Assembly (NCBI RefSeq): GCF_004134945.1
Contig: NZ_SBAP01000006.1
Location: 30,462 to 94,461, forward strand
Reading direction: 5' to 3'
DNA from: Fusobacterium_C necrophorum_A
Lineage (GTDB): Bacteria; Fusobacteriota; Fusobacteriia; Fusobacteriales; Fusobacteriaceae
DNA: 64,000 nt
Both the position numbers and the translations under genes were made by a program. The first letter of the stretch is position 1, and each line of letters begins with the position of its first letter. Of the stretch, positions 8,735 through 17,708 are shown piece by piece. A model generated the notes under the pieces. The model had not been told where the DNA came from. It saw only the letters and a list, made by a program, of their open reading frames with translations, and ran no database searches.

Positions 8735-9418
8735 TTATTCTCCTTTCCTCTCGTCTATGCCGTAACCATAGCCTCGAATTGTCTTAATCCAATGGTATTC
8801 TTTGTCCTGTAATTTCTTTCGAATTTGCTTGATATAACTTTCCACAATATTGCTGGCTCCTTGAAAATCTGTTCCCCAAACTTCCTTTCGAATCATATCT
8901 CGATGTAGAGCCAATCCTTGATTTTTTAACAACAAACTCAAAAGTAAAAATTCTTTTTCCGTAAAGTTTAAATCTTTTCCCTCTCGAAATACTTTTCTCT
9001 GGAGTAAATCCACCTCCATATCTGCGTAGACATATCGATGTTTTCGGTACTCCGCCTCCGCTTTCACTCGTCTTCCCAAAGCAAAGACTTGTAAAGACAC
9101 TTCTTCTACACTGTTTGGCAGCAAATAAGCATCCGCTCCGACTTCAAAAGCTCTTTTTTTCCAAAAAAATCCTGTATCTTCACTTAAAAAAATAAGTCCT
9201 ATTTTTCGACTGCGTTCTCGAATTTTTTCCGCCAGAAGAAAAGCGTCTCCTCCTTTTATCCAAGTATCCAATAAAACAATATCGTAGTTTCCCGCATAGA
9301 AGAATTGCAAAGCACTTTCATAATTTCCGGCAATATCTACAATATTTCCCTGCTCCTTCCAAGCGATTTTCAATTCTTTCGCAAATTCCTGTTTTCTCTG
9401 AATTAATAAAATATTCAT
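8735..9418 (-). CDS. Orphan OmpR/PhoB-type response regulator with degenerate receiver
   Basis: 227 residues. The N-terminal receiver fold keeps the phospho-acceptor-like Asp51 (VLLDTW) but lacks the acidic pair (ILLIQRKQ in place of a DD-type motif) and the conserved Lys (YLLPNS where YLxKPF is usual). The C-terminal half is a normal winged helix (FTEKEFLLLSLLL, IVESYIKQIRKKL, TIRGYGYGI). No histidine kinase is adjacent. It probably binds DNA without classical phosphorylation. It sits between a TtcA-like gene and the acyltransferase fusion, which it may regulate. Confidence 0.85.
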   Translation of the reverse strand: MNILLIQRKQEFAKELKIAWKEQGNIVDIAGNYESALQFFYAGNYDIVLLDTWIKGGDAFLLAEKIRERSRKIGLIFLSEDTGFFWKKRAFEVGADAYLLPNSVEEVSLQVFALGRRVKAEAEYRKHRYVYADMEVDLLQRKVFREGKDLNFTEKEFLLLSLLLKNQGLALHRDMIRKEVWGTDFQGASNIVESYIKQIRKKLQDKEYHWIKTIRGYGYGIDERKGE

Positions 9419-9427
9419 AATCCTCTC

Positions 9428-10174
9428 CTACAACAAGCCCTCAATACTACTGAAAACAGTACTTCTCACATTGGGATTGTCCCTTGCCATTTCCTGAATT
9501 AAATGTTTCATTTTTAATCTTCTCGATTGTTCGCTCACTTCATAGGGACAGTCCGATTTTGTCACGGGCAATGCCAAACGATTGACATAACGAATAATAT
9601 TCTTCTCTTCGACAAAGGCAAGGGGACGAATTACCTGAACCCCATATTCTTCAGCATAGTATGAGGGCTTCATCATATGTAAATTTCCCTGATAGAATAC
9701 ATTCATTAAAAAAGTTTCAATAATGTCATCCTTATGATGTCCCAAAGCCAATTTATTAATCTGTCTTTCCTGTAAGATTCGATATAAAATACCACGTCGA
9801 ATTCTTCCACACAGAAAGCAGGGATTCTTCACGGGATTTTCATCATGGAATAAAATTTCTTCTAAATTGGTATGTTCCACGAATAAATTCAGTCCCAGCA
9901 TTTCACAATAGTCTTTTATTTTTTGATACGAGGATTGATCTGTATTGGGATGAATATGAATGGGAAGTATTTCAAAAGAAAGCCGTGCAATTTTTTGAAC
10001 TCGAATTAAGGCATTTAAAGTAGTCAAACTATCCTTTCCTCCCGAAATACCGACAGCAATCCGATCTCCTTCTTCTATCATATTGTATTTGTGCATGGCT
10101 CTTCCGATAGGGCTCCAAAGTTGTTTGCTGAATTTTTTTCCCTCAATAAAATGTAAAATTTCTCTATCTGTCAT
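9428..10174 (-). CDS. TtcA-like tRNA 2-thiocytidine synthetase family protein (paralogue 2)
   Basis: PP-loop ATPase of 248 residues with SGGKDS near residue 45, the CFLC pair in PCFLCGRIRRGIL, GHHKDD, and a later single Cys in KSDCPYE. In TtcA these three cysteines bind a 4Fe-4S cluster that activates sulfur for cytidine 32 of tRNA. The gene overlaps the preceding, related gene by 11 bp. Two such genes in tandem make a functional split or a heteromer possible, so I do not give the symbol. Confidence 0.82.
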   Translation of the reverse strand: MTDREILHFIEGKKFSKQLWSPIGRAMHKYNMIEEGDRIAVGISGGKDSLTTLNALIRVQKIARLSFEILPIHIHPNTDQSSYQKIKDYCEMLGLNLFVEHTNLEEILFHDENPVKNPCFLCGRIRRGILYRILQERQINKLALGHHKDDIIETFLMNVFYQGNLHMMKPSYYAEEYGVQVIRPLAFVEEKNIIRYVNRLALPVTKSDCPYEVSEQSRRLKMKHLIQEMARDNPNVRSTVFSSIEGLL

Positions 10175-10952
10175 GTTTATTCCCTCGCGTATAGCCTAAA
10201 ACATAATCTAAATTGATATTCTTCATAGCGGAAAAAATACTTTGTTTTATGTTAGGATTGCTCTTTTCCAATGTTTCCAATAATAATTTGATTTCTTTTC
10301 TTTTAGAATCGGTTTTATCCGATTCTACAGGACAACCACAACTCATTGCCTCAATTTCATTATGTTTCATAAAAGATTTGATATCCTGTTCTTTGACATA
10401 GACAAGAGGACGTATAATTTGTAATTTTCCACTTGTGGAAGATACTTTAGGCAACATGGTTTTCACAGTACTTGCATAGAATAAATTGATGAGAGTCGTT
10501 TCAATCACATCATCAAAATGGTGACCCAATGCCAATTTATTGCAACCCAATTCCTCCACTTTTTTATACAGCACTCCTCTTCTCATTTTAGCACACAAAA
10601 AGCAAGGACTTTCGGGATCCTGCTCAAAGGCGACCTGCCAAACATTTGCATCAAAGAGTTCACAATTGATTCCCAATTCTTTTAAATTTTGTTGAAATTT
10701 ATCCATGTCCATTGCTTCGAATCCGGGATTCATAGAAATAAAATGAACTTCAAAATGCTTGCTTCTATCCTTTTTCAATTCCTGAAACAATTTGCAAAGA
10801 AGTAGACTGTCTTTTCCTCCGGACACTCCCACTGCAATTTTATCTCCATCTTCCACCAGCTTAAAATCCTGAACTGCCTTGATAAATTTTTTCCAAATCT
10901 TTTTTCGATAGCCGCCACGAATACTTTCTTCAATTTCCAATCTTTCTCTCAT
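10164..10952 (-). CDS. TtcA-like tRNA 2-thiocytidine synthetase family protein (paralogue 1)
   Basis: 262 residues. PP-loop SGGKDS, CFLCAKMRRGVLY, GHHFDD and MSCGCPVES (third cysteine region) are seen. Same family as the next gene but only moderately similar to it in the regions I compared, so the duplication is old. First gene of a four-gene leftward operon (two TtcA-like, response regulator, acyltransferase fusion). A minus-strand extended -10 box lies at 10986-10991. Confidence 0.83.
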   Translation of the reverse strand: MRERLEIEESIRGGYRKKIWKKFIKAVQDFKLVEDGDKIAVGVSGGKDSLLLCKLFQELKKDRSKHFEVHFISMNPGFEAMDMDKFQQNLKELGINCELFDANVWQVAFEQDPESPCFLCAKMRRGVLYKKVEELGCNKLALGHHFDDVIETTLINLFYASTVKTMLPKVSSTSGKLQIIRPLVYVKEQDIKSFMKHNEIEAMSCGCPVESDKTDSKRKEIKLLLETLEKSNPNIKQSIFSAMKNINLDYVLGYTRGNKHDR

Positions 10953-10985
10953 CTTTTTTCCTTTTCTATTTTTTCTTCCTTAGTT

Positions 10986-10993
10986 ATTATAGC
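10986..10993 (-). promoter_or_regulatory. Extended -10 promoter of the TtcA-like operon
   Basis: Minus strand reads TGCTATAAT, an extended -10 element. The -35 position has only a weak match (TAGAAA). It lies about 35 bases before the first ATG of the operon. Confidence 0.55.
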
Positions 10994-11011
10994 ACACTTA
11001 CGCTCTATTTT

Positions 11012-13297
11012 CTATTTGCTTCGTAAATACTCGTCTATTTTTATGGCTGCTTTTTTTCCCGCTTCCATGGCTAAAATAACAGTGGCTGCCCCTGAAACGG
11101 CATCTCCTCCGGCAAAAATTCCTTCTCTTGAAGTTTCTCCCGTTTCCGCCTTCGCTTCGATTCCCTTCCAACGATTTTGTTGTAAATCTTGGGTTGTTTC
11201 CGCAATGAGAGGATTAGGAGAGGTTCCCAGTGCCATAATCACAGTTTCCGCTTCTAGGATAAATTCGCTGTTCGGTATTTTTGAGAAAGTTGCCCGACCG
11301 CTTTCATCCGCCTCTCCCAATTGCATACGAATACACTTGGCTCCTTTTACCCAAGCATTTTCATCTCCCAGAATTTCAATCGGAGAGCTCAAAAAGATAA
11401 ATTCGATTCCCTCTTCCTTTGCATGTTGAATTTCTTCCAATCTTGCGGGTAATTCTTTCTCTCCTCTTCGATAGACAATCTTCGTATCCGCTCCCAATCT
11501 TTTTGCCGTTCTTGCAGCATCCATCGCCACATTTCCTCCTCCGACAACCAAAACTCTTTTTCCTATTTTGACGGGAGTGACATAGTCTCCCCGATTGGCT
11601 CTCATTAAATTTACCCTTGTTAAAAATTCATTGGCGGAGATCACTCCATTGAAATTTTCTCCGGGAATATTCATAAATCTCGGTAAGCCCGCTCCACTTG
11701 CTATAAAGACTGCGGAAAATCCTTTTTTCTCCAACAGATCGTCCACAGTAAAGGTTCTTCCTATCAAAGAATTGGTTTCCACCTGTACTCCCAATCGTAA
11801 CAAATTTTGAATCTCTTTTTCCACAATTCTTTCTTTCGGAAGTCGGAATTCCGGAATTCCATAACTCAACACTCCTCCTAATTTATGAAGAGCTTCAAAA
11901 ATGGTAACCTCATAGCCTTGCTTCGCTAAATCTCCTGCAGCGGTAAGTCCTGCCGGTCCTCCTCCAATTACGGCAACCCTTTGATTTTTTTTCTTCTTCA
12001 CTATCGAGGGACTTCCATGTTCTATGATCCAATCTCCGACAAATCTTTCCAATTTTCCAATGGATACCGCTTCTCCTCGAATTCCTACAATACATTTTCC
12101 CTCACATTGACTTTCCTGTGGGCAAACTCTTCCACATATCGCCGGTAAATTGGAATACTTTGCAATGGTGTCCGCCGCTTCTTGTAACTTTCCCTCACGA
12201 ATTTTTTGAATGAAAGCGGGAATATTAATGGATACAGGACAAGCCTGTACACATAAAGGATTTTTACATTGCAAACATCGGCTTGCTTCCAGTTTCGCTT
12301 CTTCCAAAGTATACCCGTAGCAGACTTCCTCAAAATTTTTATTTCGTACTTCGGGTTTTTGCTCTTGTACCGGAACTCTTTTTTGTCGATTCACAGAAGA
12401 GAGTCCAGAAGAAGGAGCTTCGTGATTGGGACAAGCAGGATTATGATGACTGTCTCCGTCTTCCATTTTTAAAATATTTCTACCTTCTTCCGTTTGATAC
12501 ATTCTCTGTCTTCGTAGTGCCTCTTCAAAATTTACTTCTTCTCCGGAAAATTCCGGTCCGTCTACACAAGCAAATTTTATTTCGTTTCCGACACTGACCC
12601 GACAGGCTCCACACATTCCCGTTCCATCCACCATTAAAGGATTTAAACTTACAGTAGTGGAGATTCCATAATGCTTACAAACTTCCACTGCAAATTTCAT
12701 CATAATCATAGGTCCAATGACAACAGCATGATCATAGTGTTTTCCTTTTTCTATCAATTCCTGAATTTTATGCGTTACCAATCCCTTGCTTCCGTAACTT
12801 CCGTCATCAGTACAGACATAAACATTGCCTGCCACCTCTTTCATCTCTTTTTCGAAAATAAGACTCCCCTTGTTTCGACTTCCTATAACCACATCAACAA
12901 AACATCCTTGTTCTCTCATCCATTTTACTTGTGGATAGACGGGAGCCGTTCCCACTCCCCCCGCTACAAAGAGATATTTTTTCTTTTGTAGGACTTCCAC
13001 ATTCTCATGAAGCAACTCACTTTCCTTTCCCAGTGGTCCCAATACATCTGCAAAAAAATCTCCCACTGCAAAATCCGCCATTTGTTTCGTACTTTCTCCC
13101 ACGATTTGAAAAACAATCGTAACACTTCCTCGATGTCTGTCATAATCACAAATCGTCAAAGGAATTCTCTCTCCTTTTTCATCTGTTTTGATAATTAGAA
13201 ATTGTCCCGGCTTTGCCGCTTCCGCTAATGCTTTTGCTTCTATTTCCATACAGCAGATGTTTTCGCTCAGATATTTTTTTTTGATAATCTTATACAT
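11012..13297 (-). CDS. Fused NfnA-NfnB type flavoprotein (ferredoxin-NADP+ reductase subunit + glutamate-synthase small-chain-like)
   Basis: 761 residues in two modules normally encoded separately. Residues 1-about 285 are a dihydroorotate-dehydrogenase-electron-transfer-like FAD/NAD module with a 2Fe-2S cysteine set (GMCGACRV and later FACVDG). Residues about 325-761 are GltD/NfnB/SudA-like, with two 4Fe-4S sets (CLQCKNPLCVQACP and CGRVCPQESQCEGKC) and two nucleotide-binding sites (GGGPAGLTAAG, VGGGNVAMDAAR). The family couples NADH, NADPH and ferredoxin by electron bifurcation or acts as sulfide dehydrogenase; which one is inference. The RBS is a G-rich run before the ATG. Confidence 0.87.
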   Translation of the reverse strand: MYKIIKKKYLSENICCMEIEAKALAEAAKPGQFLIIKTDEKGERIPLTICDYDRHRGSVTIVFQIVGESTKQMADFAVGDFFADVLGPLGKESELLHENVEVLQKKKYLFVAGGVGTAPVYPQVKWMREQGCFVDVVIGSRNKGSLIFEKEMKEVAGNVYVCTDDGSYGSKGLVTHKIQELIEKGKHYDHAVVIGPMIMMKFAVEVCKHYGISTTVSLNPLMVDGTGMCGACRVSVGNEIKFACVDGPEFSGEEVNFEEALRRQRMYQTEEGRNILKMEDGDSHHNPACPNHEAPSSGLSSVNRQKRVPVQEQKPEVRNKNFEEVCYGYTLEEAKLEASRCLQCKNPLCVQACPVSINIPAFIQKIREGKLQEAADTIAKYSNLPAICGRVCPQESQCEGKCIVGIRGEAVSIGKLERFVGDWIIEHGSPSIVKKKKNQRVAVIGGGPAGLTAAGDLAKQGYEVTIFEALHKLGGVLSYGIPEFRLPKERIVEKEIQNLLRLGVQVETNSLIGRTFTVDDLLEKKGFSAVFIASGAGLPRFMNIPGENFNGVISANEFLTRVNLMRANRGDYVTPVKIGKRVLVVGGGNVAMDAARTAKRLGADTKIVYRRGEKELPARLEEIQHAKEEGIEFIFLSSPIEILGDENAWVKGAKCIRMQLGEADESGRATFSKIPNSEFILEAETVIMALGTSPNPLIAETTQDLQQNRWKGIEAKAETGETSREGIFAGGDAVSGAATVILAMEAGKKAAIKIDEYLRSK

Positions 13298-13331
13298 AAA
13301 TGCCCCCCAAATTCACACCTTTTTTCTCTAC

Positions 13332-13361
13332 ATCATAGCATATAAACAAAAGTTTTCGCAA
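13332..13361 (-). promoter_or_regulatory. Promoter of the NfnAB fusion gene
   Basis: Minus strand TTGCGA (13356-13361), 18-base spacer, TATGAT (13332-13337) with an upstream TGC that extends the -10. It starts just past the Crp/Fnr gene terminator. Confidence 0.65.
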
Positions 13362-13362
13362 T

Positions 13363-13389
13363 AGAAAAAGCAGTCATCTCCATGACTGC
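13363..13389 (-). terminator. Terminator of the Crp/Fnr regulator gene
   Basis: Perfect 8-bp stem GCAGTCAT / ATGACTGC with a four-base loop, followed on the minus strand by a T-rich run, a few bases after the stop codon. Confidence 0.9.
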
Positions 13390-13395
13390 CCTCTT

Positions 13396-14058
13396 CTAGT
13401 CTATCATACTTTGTAAATTTGTTTCCGAAAGAATTTGAATTTTTCCTCTCGATACCTGCAAACATCCGGCACTCTGTAGCAATTTTAAATTTCTTGTAAT
13501 CACTTCTCTGGCACTTCCCAAATGTCTTGCAATTTCTTCCTGTGTCATCAAAATTTCCTGTTTCTCCTGCTTCAACAAAAAACGAATCAAACGGGTATTC
13601 AATGGCACAAAAAGAGCAGTTTCCATTTGTTCAATAATCTCGCTGAAACGTGCATAGATCAGATCCATATTAAAGTCACTGACTTCCGAATTTCGTTTTC
13701 TCATCAAAGAAAAAGCTTCCGGATTCATCACAATGACCTCTGTAGCCTCTTCGGTGTGTAAATTGATGGAAACCTGCAATTTGGGATGAATGCACTGAGC
13801 TGTCAAAACTCCTATATCCATTGCTTTGAGAAAAAACAAGCTCAATTCTTTTCCTTCCTTTGAGCTTAAAAAAACCCGAATTCTTCCACTTTTGATAATG
13901 GTTAATCCAAAACATTCAGGGGAACTGCTAATGTCGACACCTTTTGTAAAAGTCATGGTACGACTGTTGATTATAAAATAATTTTTTTCCTGTTGACTCA
14001 ATTTCTCCCAAAAAGGAAATAAAGTCTCAAAATAGATCCGATCTTCTTTTTTTATCAT
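13396..14058 (-). CDS. Crp/Fnr family transcriptional regulator
   Basis: 220 residues: N-terminal cyclic-nucleotide-like beta-barrel (about 1-120), long dimer helix and C-terminal winged helix with the DNA-binding segment MTQEEIARHLGSAREVITRNLKLL. No N-terminal Fnr cysteine cluster was seen; isolated cysteines (ECFG, QCIH) do not form one. The effector is unknown. It is transcribed leftward after pepD with 21 bp between them, and ends in its own terminator; it may control its neighbours (yfcC, pepD or the NfnAB fusion). Confidence 0.88.
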   Translation of the reverse strand: MIKKEDRIYFETLFPFWEKLSQQEKNYFIINSRTMTFTKGVDISSSPECFGLTIIKSGRIRVFLSSKEGKELSLFFLKAMDIGVLTAQCIHPKLQVSINLHTEEATEVIVMNPEAFSLMRKRNSEVSDFNMDLIYARFSEIIEQMETALFVPLNTRLIRFLLKQEKQEILMTQEEIARHLGSAREVITRNLKLLQSAGCLQVSRGKIQILSETNLQSMID

Positions 14059-14079
14059 AACGCTCCCCCGGTTTGTTTT

Positions 14080-15516
14080 TTATTTTAATTCTTCCAATAA
14101 TTTCACTAAATATTGATATGCTTTTTCCGTAGAAGCAATTTCCAATTTTTCTTCCGGAGTGTGAACATCTTGCATATTTGGTCCTATACTGATAAAATCA
14201 ATGTCCGGATAATGTTGAGAAAGAGCTCCGCATTCCAATCCTGCATGAATAATGGATACCTCCATATCTTCTCCGGTTACTTCTTTCCAAACTTGAATGG
14301 CTTTTTCCCTAAGTGGAGAGACAGAACGATATCTCCATTCCGGATAAGCTCCGGAAAAGCTATAACTTGCTTTGTACTTTTCCGCAAGGGAAGAAATATA
14401 TTTCTTCAATCTTTCCAATACTTCCGGTTCGGAACTTCTTAAAGAAACTGTAATTTGAATGACATCTTCTTCTGTTTTTACAATTGCCAAATTATCGGAA
14501 GCTTCTACAATGTCAGGATAGTCTTTCATCCATGTATACACTCCCGTTGGAATCTCTTCCATCAAATTGATATAACGATAAAAAGAATTTTCATCCATAG
14601 CTTCATATACATTGATGATTTCTTCAAAAAACATTTCCACTTGCGGCTCAAAGGAAGCATACAACTCCTTCACTTCTTTCAGTATCTCTCGAAGAAGCAT
14701 GTCCAACTTTTCTTCACTCGCAATGACAACTTCCGCAGTTCTTGGAATCGCATTGTCTTTGGAGCCTCCCTTTACGGAAACAAGTAAAAAATCCGATTTT
14801 TCTTTTAATAAATCCAAAATTTCTATCATGGCCTTGTTCGCATTTCCTCTTTGCTTATGAATTTCCGCTCCGGAATGCCCCCCTAAGAAATTTTGAATTT
14901 TGATACGATAGGCAAAAGGATGTCGAATATTGATTTTTTCTATCGGCAATGTAATATCAATTCCCTCTCCCCCGGCAGATCCCACCGTCAAAATTCCCTC
15001 TTCTTCCGAGTCGATATTGATTAACATTTTCCCTTGTAGAAGTCCCGGTTGTAATGCCAAAGCTCCTCCTAAATCGATTTCTTCCGAGGTTGTGACCAAA
15101 AGCTCTAAAGGTCCGTGTCGAAGACTGTTATCTTCCAAAACGGCAAGCCCCATAGCGACTGCAATCCCGTTGTCCGCCCCTAAGGTTGTCTTATTTGCTG
15201 TTACATACTTTCCATCTACCATTAAATCAATCGGATCTTTTGAAAAATCATGTTCACTATCTTCTTCCTTTTCACAAACCATATCCATGTGTCCTTGTAA
15301 AATCACGCCCGGTGCATCTTCATATCCCGGGCTTGCTTTTTTTCGAAGAATGACATTAAAAGACTCATCTTGATAACTTTCTAAATGATGTTCCTTTCCA
15401 AATTGCATTAGAAAATTACTGATTTCCCGTTCATGATAAGATTCTCTTGGAATTTTGGAAATTTCTTCAAAATAGTAAAAAACTCGTTCCGGTTTTAATC
15501 CCTCCAATTTTCTCAT
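14080..15516 (-). CDS. pepD: Aminoacyl-histidine dipeptidase (M20 peptidase, PepD/carnosinase)
   Basis: 478 residues. Di-zinc M20 motifs are seen: LQGHMDMVCEK, TLGADNGIAVAMGLA, TTSEEIDLGGA, the dimerisation-domain segment GGHSGAEIHKQRGNA and a late HAGLECG. It cleaves Xaa-His and other dipeptides in the cytoplasm. AAGGAG precedes the ATG. It directly follows a YfcC-type carrier gene by 24 bp, so uptake and hydrolysis of a peptide or amino-acid source may be coupled. Confidence 0.92.
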   Translation of the reverse strand: MRKLEGLKPERVFYYFEEISKIPRESYHEREISNFLMQFGKEHHLESYQDESFNVILRKKASPGYEDAPGVILQGHMDMVCEKEEDSEHDFSKDPIDLMVDGKYVTANKTTLGADNGIAVAMGLAVLEDNSLRHGPLELLVTTSEEIDLGGALALQPGLLQGKMLINIDSEEEGILTVGSAGGEGIDITLPIEKINIRHPFAYRIKIQNFLGGHSGAEIHKQRGNANKAMIEILDLLKEKSDFLLVSVKGGSKDNAIPRTAEVVIASEEKLDMLLREILKEVKELYASFEPQVEMFFEEIINVYEAMDENSFYRYINLMEEIPTGVYTWMKDYPDIVEASDNLAIVKTEEDVIQITVSLRSSEPEVLERLKKYISSLAEKYKASYSFSGAYPEWRYRSVSPLREKAIQVWKEVTGEDMEVSIIHAGLECGALSQHYPDIDFISIGPNMQDVHTPEEKLEIASTEKAYQYLVKLLEELK

Positions 15517-15540
15517 TTCACATCTCCTTGTCTTTCACTG

Positions 15541-17052
15541 TTATAACATTGTATTGATAATTAACATCACCACTGAGAAGATTCCCATGATTCCCATCAA
15601 GGGTAAAATATATTTCAACCATTTGTCAAAAGTGGTTCCTGCCATTTCCAAAGTAACTAAAATCAATCCTGTCGGAGTAATAAAAGACATCCAACCCTGT
15701 CCCCAGTTGTAAGCATTGATAACAATTTCTCGGGATAGTCCCACCGTATCTGCAAGCGGTGCCATAATCGGCATGGACAATACTGCCAATCCGGAAGAAG
15801 AATTAATAAAAAATCCTAAGAAAGAAAAAATGACAAGCTGTGCAATGGCAAAGACCCCTTTACTCATTCCGGCTACAAATTCTGTAGAATAGAATAATAA
15901 AGTATCGGAAATAAATCCGTTGTCCATCACAATATTGATAGAACGTGCCAAACCGATTGTCAAGACCACTCCCACCAATTCCGCAGCCCCTGCTATAAAA
16001 GTGTTGATGGCATCTTTTTCAGACAAGCCTGACAAAAACATGATGATAATGGCAACAAATAAGAAAAGTGCAGACATCTCTTCAAACCACCAGCCACCAA
16101 GTGCCACTCCCCAAATCATAATCGGAAAAGCAAGAGCAAAGACAAGAAGGGACAATTTTCTTCTCCAAGTAAATTCCGTTTCCTTAGCGTTATCGTAATT
16201 TCCTAAAAATCTTTCATGAATTTCCTTTTCATCGACATAAACAAAAGATTTCGTTTTATCTTTTCGAACTTTTTCTGCATACCAATACATATAGGCAAGA
16301 GTCATTAGAAAGCCAAGAACCAATGCAAGTATTCGGAACGGCAATCCCTCTGTAAATGAAATTCCCGCAGCATTCGATGCAATTACGACAGAAAACGGAT
16401 TGACTGTAGAAAACATCGTTCCAATGGTGGATCCCATGTAGATAGCTGCAATACAGGTCAGAGCATCAAAACCGCTGACTAAAAAAATAGGCATTAAAAT
16501 AGGATAGAAGGCTATGGTTTCTTCTGCCAAGCCAAAAGTAGTTCCTCCTAAGGTAGTCAAAGCAAAGACCAACACTACTAAGAAAAACTCCTTCCCTTTT
16601 GTCTTCTTGGAAAGGGCTGACATTCCTGCATCAAAGGCTCCAATCTTATTGATAATTCCTATAATTCCTCCCAGAATCAACACAAAAATCATAATATCTA
16701 CGGTATCCAAAACTCCTGTGACAGGTGCTTTGATTGTTTCTAAAAATCCTTGAGGTTGCTGTTCGATTCTTTCATAACTTCCCGGAATAGCAATCGGTTT
16801 TCGAATCACTCCGGATGTAAATTTCTCCAAGTTCAGTTCAATATGCAAACGATCTAAAACCTCTTGGCTTGCGGCTTCTGTTGAGACTTCATCATTATGG
16901 TCGGTGATGACAAATTCATTTGTCGTATCATCATAGGTTAAACGGGAAAATCTCCCTGATGGAACAAAATAGGTCAAAATGGCAGCCAAAACTAAAATAA
17001 TAAACAATACCGTGAACGCAGTAGGAAAACTCCTTTTTTTCTTTTCAGACAT
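15541..17052 (-). CDS. YfcC family basic-amino-acid/C4-dicarboxylate-type membrane carrier
   Basis: About 503 residues with roughly a dozen hydrophobic segments, of the YfcC/DcuC-like (ion transporter) superfamily, whose members include arginine/ornithine-type carriers. Substrate not readable. Two starts are possible: ATG at 17091 (behind AGGAGGGGG, short spacing) and ATG at 17052 (AGGAG four to five bases upstream, product beginning MSEKKKR). I prefer 17052 because the basic N-terminus then runs straight into the first membrane helix and because an inverted repeat occupies the interval. Confidence 0.8.
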   Translation of the reverse strand: MSEKKKRSFPTAFTVLFIILVLAAILTYFVPSGRFSRLTYDDTTNEFVITDHNDEVSTEAASQEVLDRLHIELNLEKFTSGVIRKPIAIPGSYERIEQQPQGFLETIKAPVTGVLDTVDIMIFVLILGGIIGIINKIGAFDAGMSALSKKTKGKEFFLVVLVFALTTLGGTTFGLAEETIAFYPILMPIFLVSGFDALTCIAAIYMGSTIGTMFSTVNPFSVVIASNAAGISFTEGLPFRILALVLGFLMTLAYMYWYAEKVRKDKTKSFVYVDEKEIHERFLGNYDNAKETEFTWRRKLSLLVFALAFPIMIWGVALGGWWFEEMSALFLFVAIIIMFLSGLSEKDAINTFIAGAAELVGVVLTIGLARSINIVMDNGFISDTLLFYSTEFVAGMSKGVFAIAQLVIFSFLGFFINSSSGLAVLSMPIMAPLADTVGLSREIVINAYNWGQGWMSFITPTGLILVTLEMAGTTFDKWLKYILPLMGIMGIFSVVMLIINTML

Positions 17053-17063
17053 TTTTCTCCTGT

Positions 17064-17091
17064 ATGATAACTCCTGCTTCCTTGTTATCAT
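17064..17091 (-). repeat. Inverted repeat in the yfcC leader
   Basis: Perfect 8-bp arms ATGATAAC and GTTATCAT separated by 12 bases. The outer end coincides with the upstream alternative ATG, and the inner end is four bases before the RBS of the second ATG. It could be a regulator-binding site or an RNA hairpin affecting start choice. Confidence 0.55.
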
Positions 17092-17156
17092 ACCCCCTCC
17101 TTTTATTTATGTTTGTATATCTTTCTTTTACTTTTCATCCAAGTTGAAGTCAAAGT

Positions 17157-17579
17157 TTAATATTTTAAAATATATTGAATAAATTCCAAATCTTCTTTTC
17201 GAATGGCTGTCTTAATTTTCAAAGTATTTAAAAGTAACACGGCATTTTCTCGAATGGACAAAGTTCTGTCATATCTTGGCGGCAAATTATATTTTTGATA
17301 AACCTCATTTACCTGTTCTAAGACAAATTGAAAATGCACCTCATGAATTTTTGCAATCAAATTGAAATTTTTGACTTGTAATTTTGTTTCCGGAAAAAAA
17401 TAACGGTAGAATTCATAACATACCTGATCTACCTCTCCTCTTCCCTGATATCCTAAAATCATTTCTCCATTTATTTTTTCAAAAAACAGACCGAATTGTT
17501 TGGCAATTCTTTGAAATTCCTCAAAGGAATGACACTTTCCCTGTGTAAATTCTTCAATAAAGTGATTATAATTGATCAT
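17157..17579 (-). CDS. Hypothetical protein, 140 aa
   Basis: I do not recognise the family. The protein is soluble, has no signal peptide or membrane segment, and is rich in aromatic and charged residues. The N-terminus looks helical (FTQGKCHSFEEFQRIAKQFG) and the middle suggests alternating beta strands (EMILGYQGRGEVDQ, LIAKIHEVHFQFVLE). It runs leftward toward yfcC with about 105 bases between. GGGGGTAGTC precedes the ATG, a G-rich RBS. Divergent from the orphan ABC ATPase. Confidence 0.6.
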   Translation of the reverse strand: MINYNHFIEEFTQGKCHSFEEFQRIAKQFGLFFEKINGEMILGYQGRGEVDQVCYEFYRYFFPETKLQVKNFNLIAKIHEVHFQFVLEQVNEVYQKYNLPPRYDRTLSIRENAVLLLNTLKIKTAIRKEDLEFIQYILKY

Positions 17580-17637
17580 GACTACCCCCCTTCCTCTTCC
17601 TATTATATTAAGATTTTAAATATTTTACAATAGTTTT

Positions 17638-17667
17638 TTGTATATTTTATGAATTATATGCTATACT
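17638..17667 (+). promoter_or_regulatory. Promoter of the ABC ATPase gene
   Basis: Plus strand TTGTAT (17638-17643), 18-base spacer, TATACT (17662-17667), with the ATG about 42 bases past the -10. Confidence 0.65.
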
Positions 17668-17708
17668 TTTATTACAGAATGATACAATAAAAAATGAAAA
17701 GAGGAATT

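Noticed and set aside
12283..12597. Plus-strand frames opposite the NfnAB fusion gene
   Set aside because: Shadow frames of a conserved enzyme, no RBS or family.
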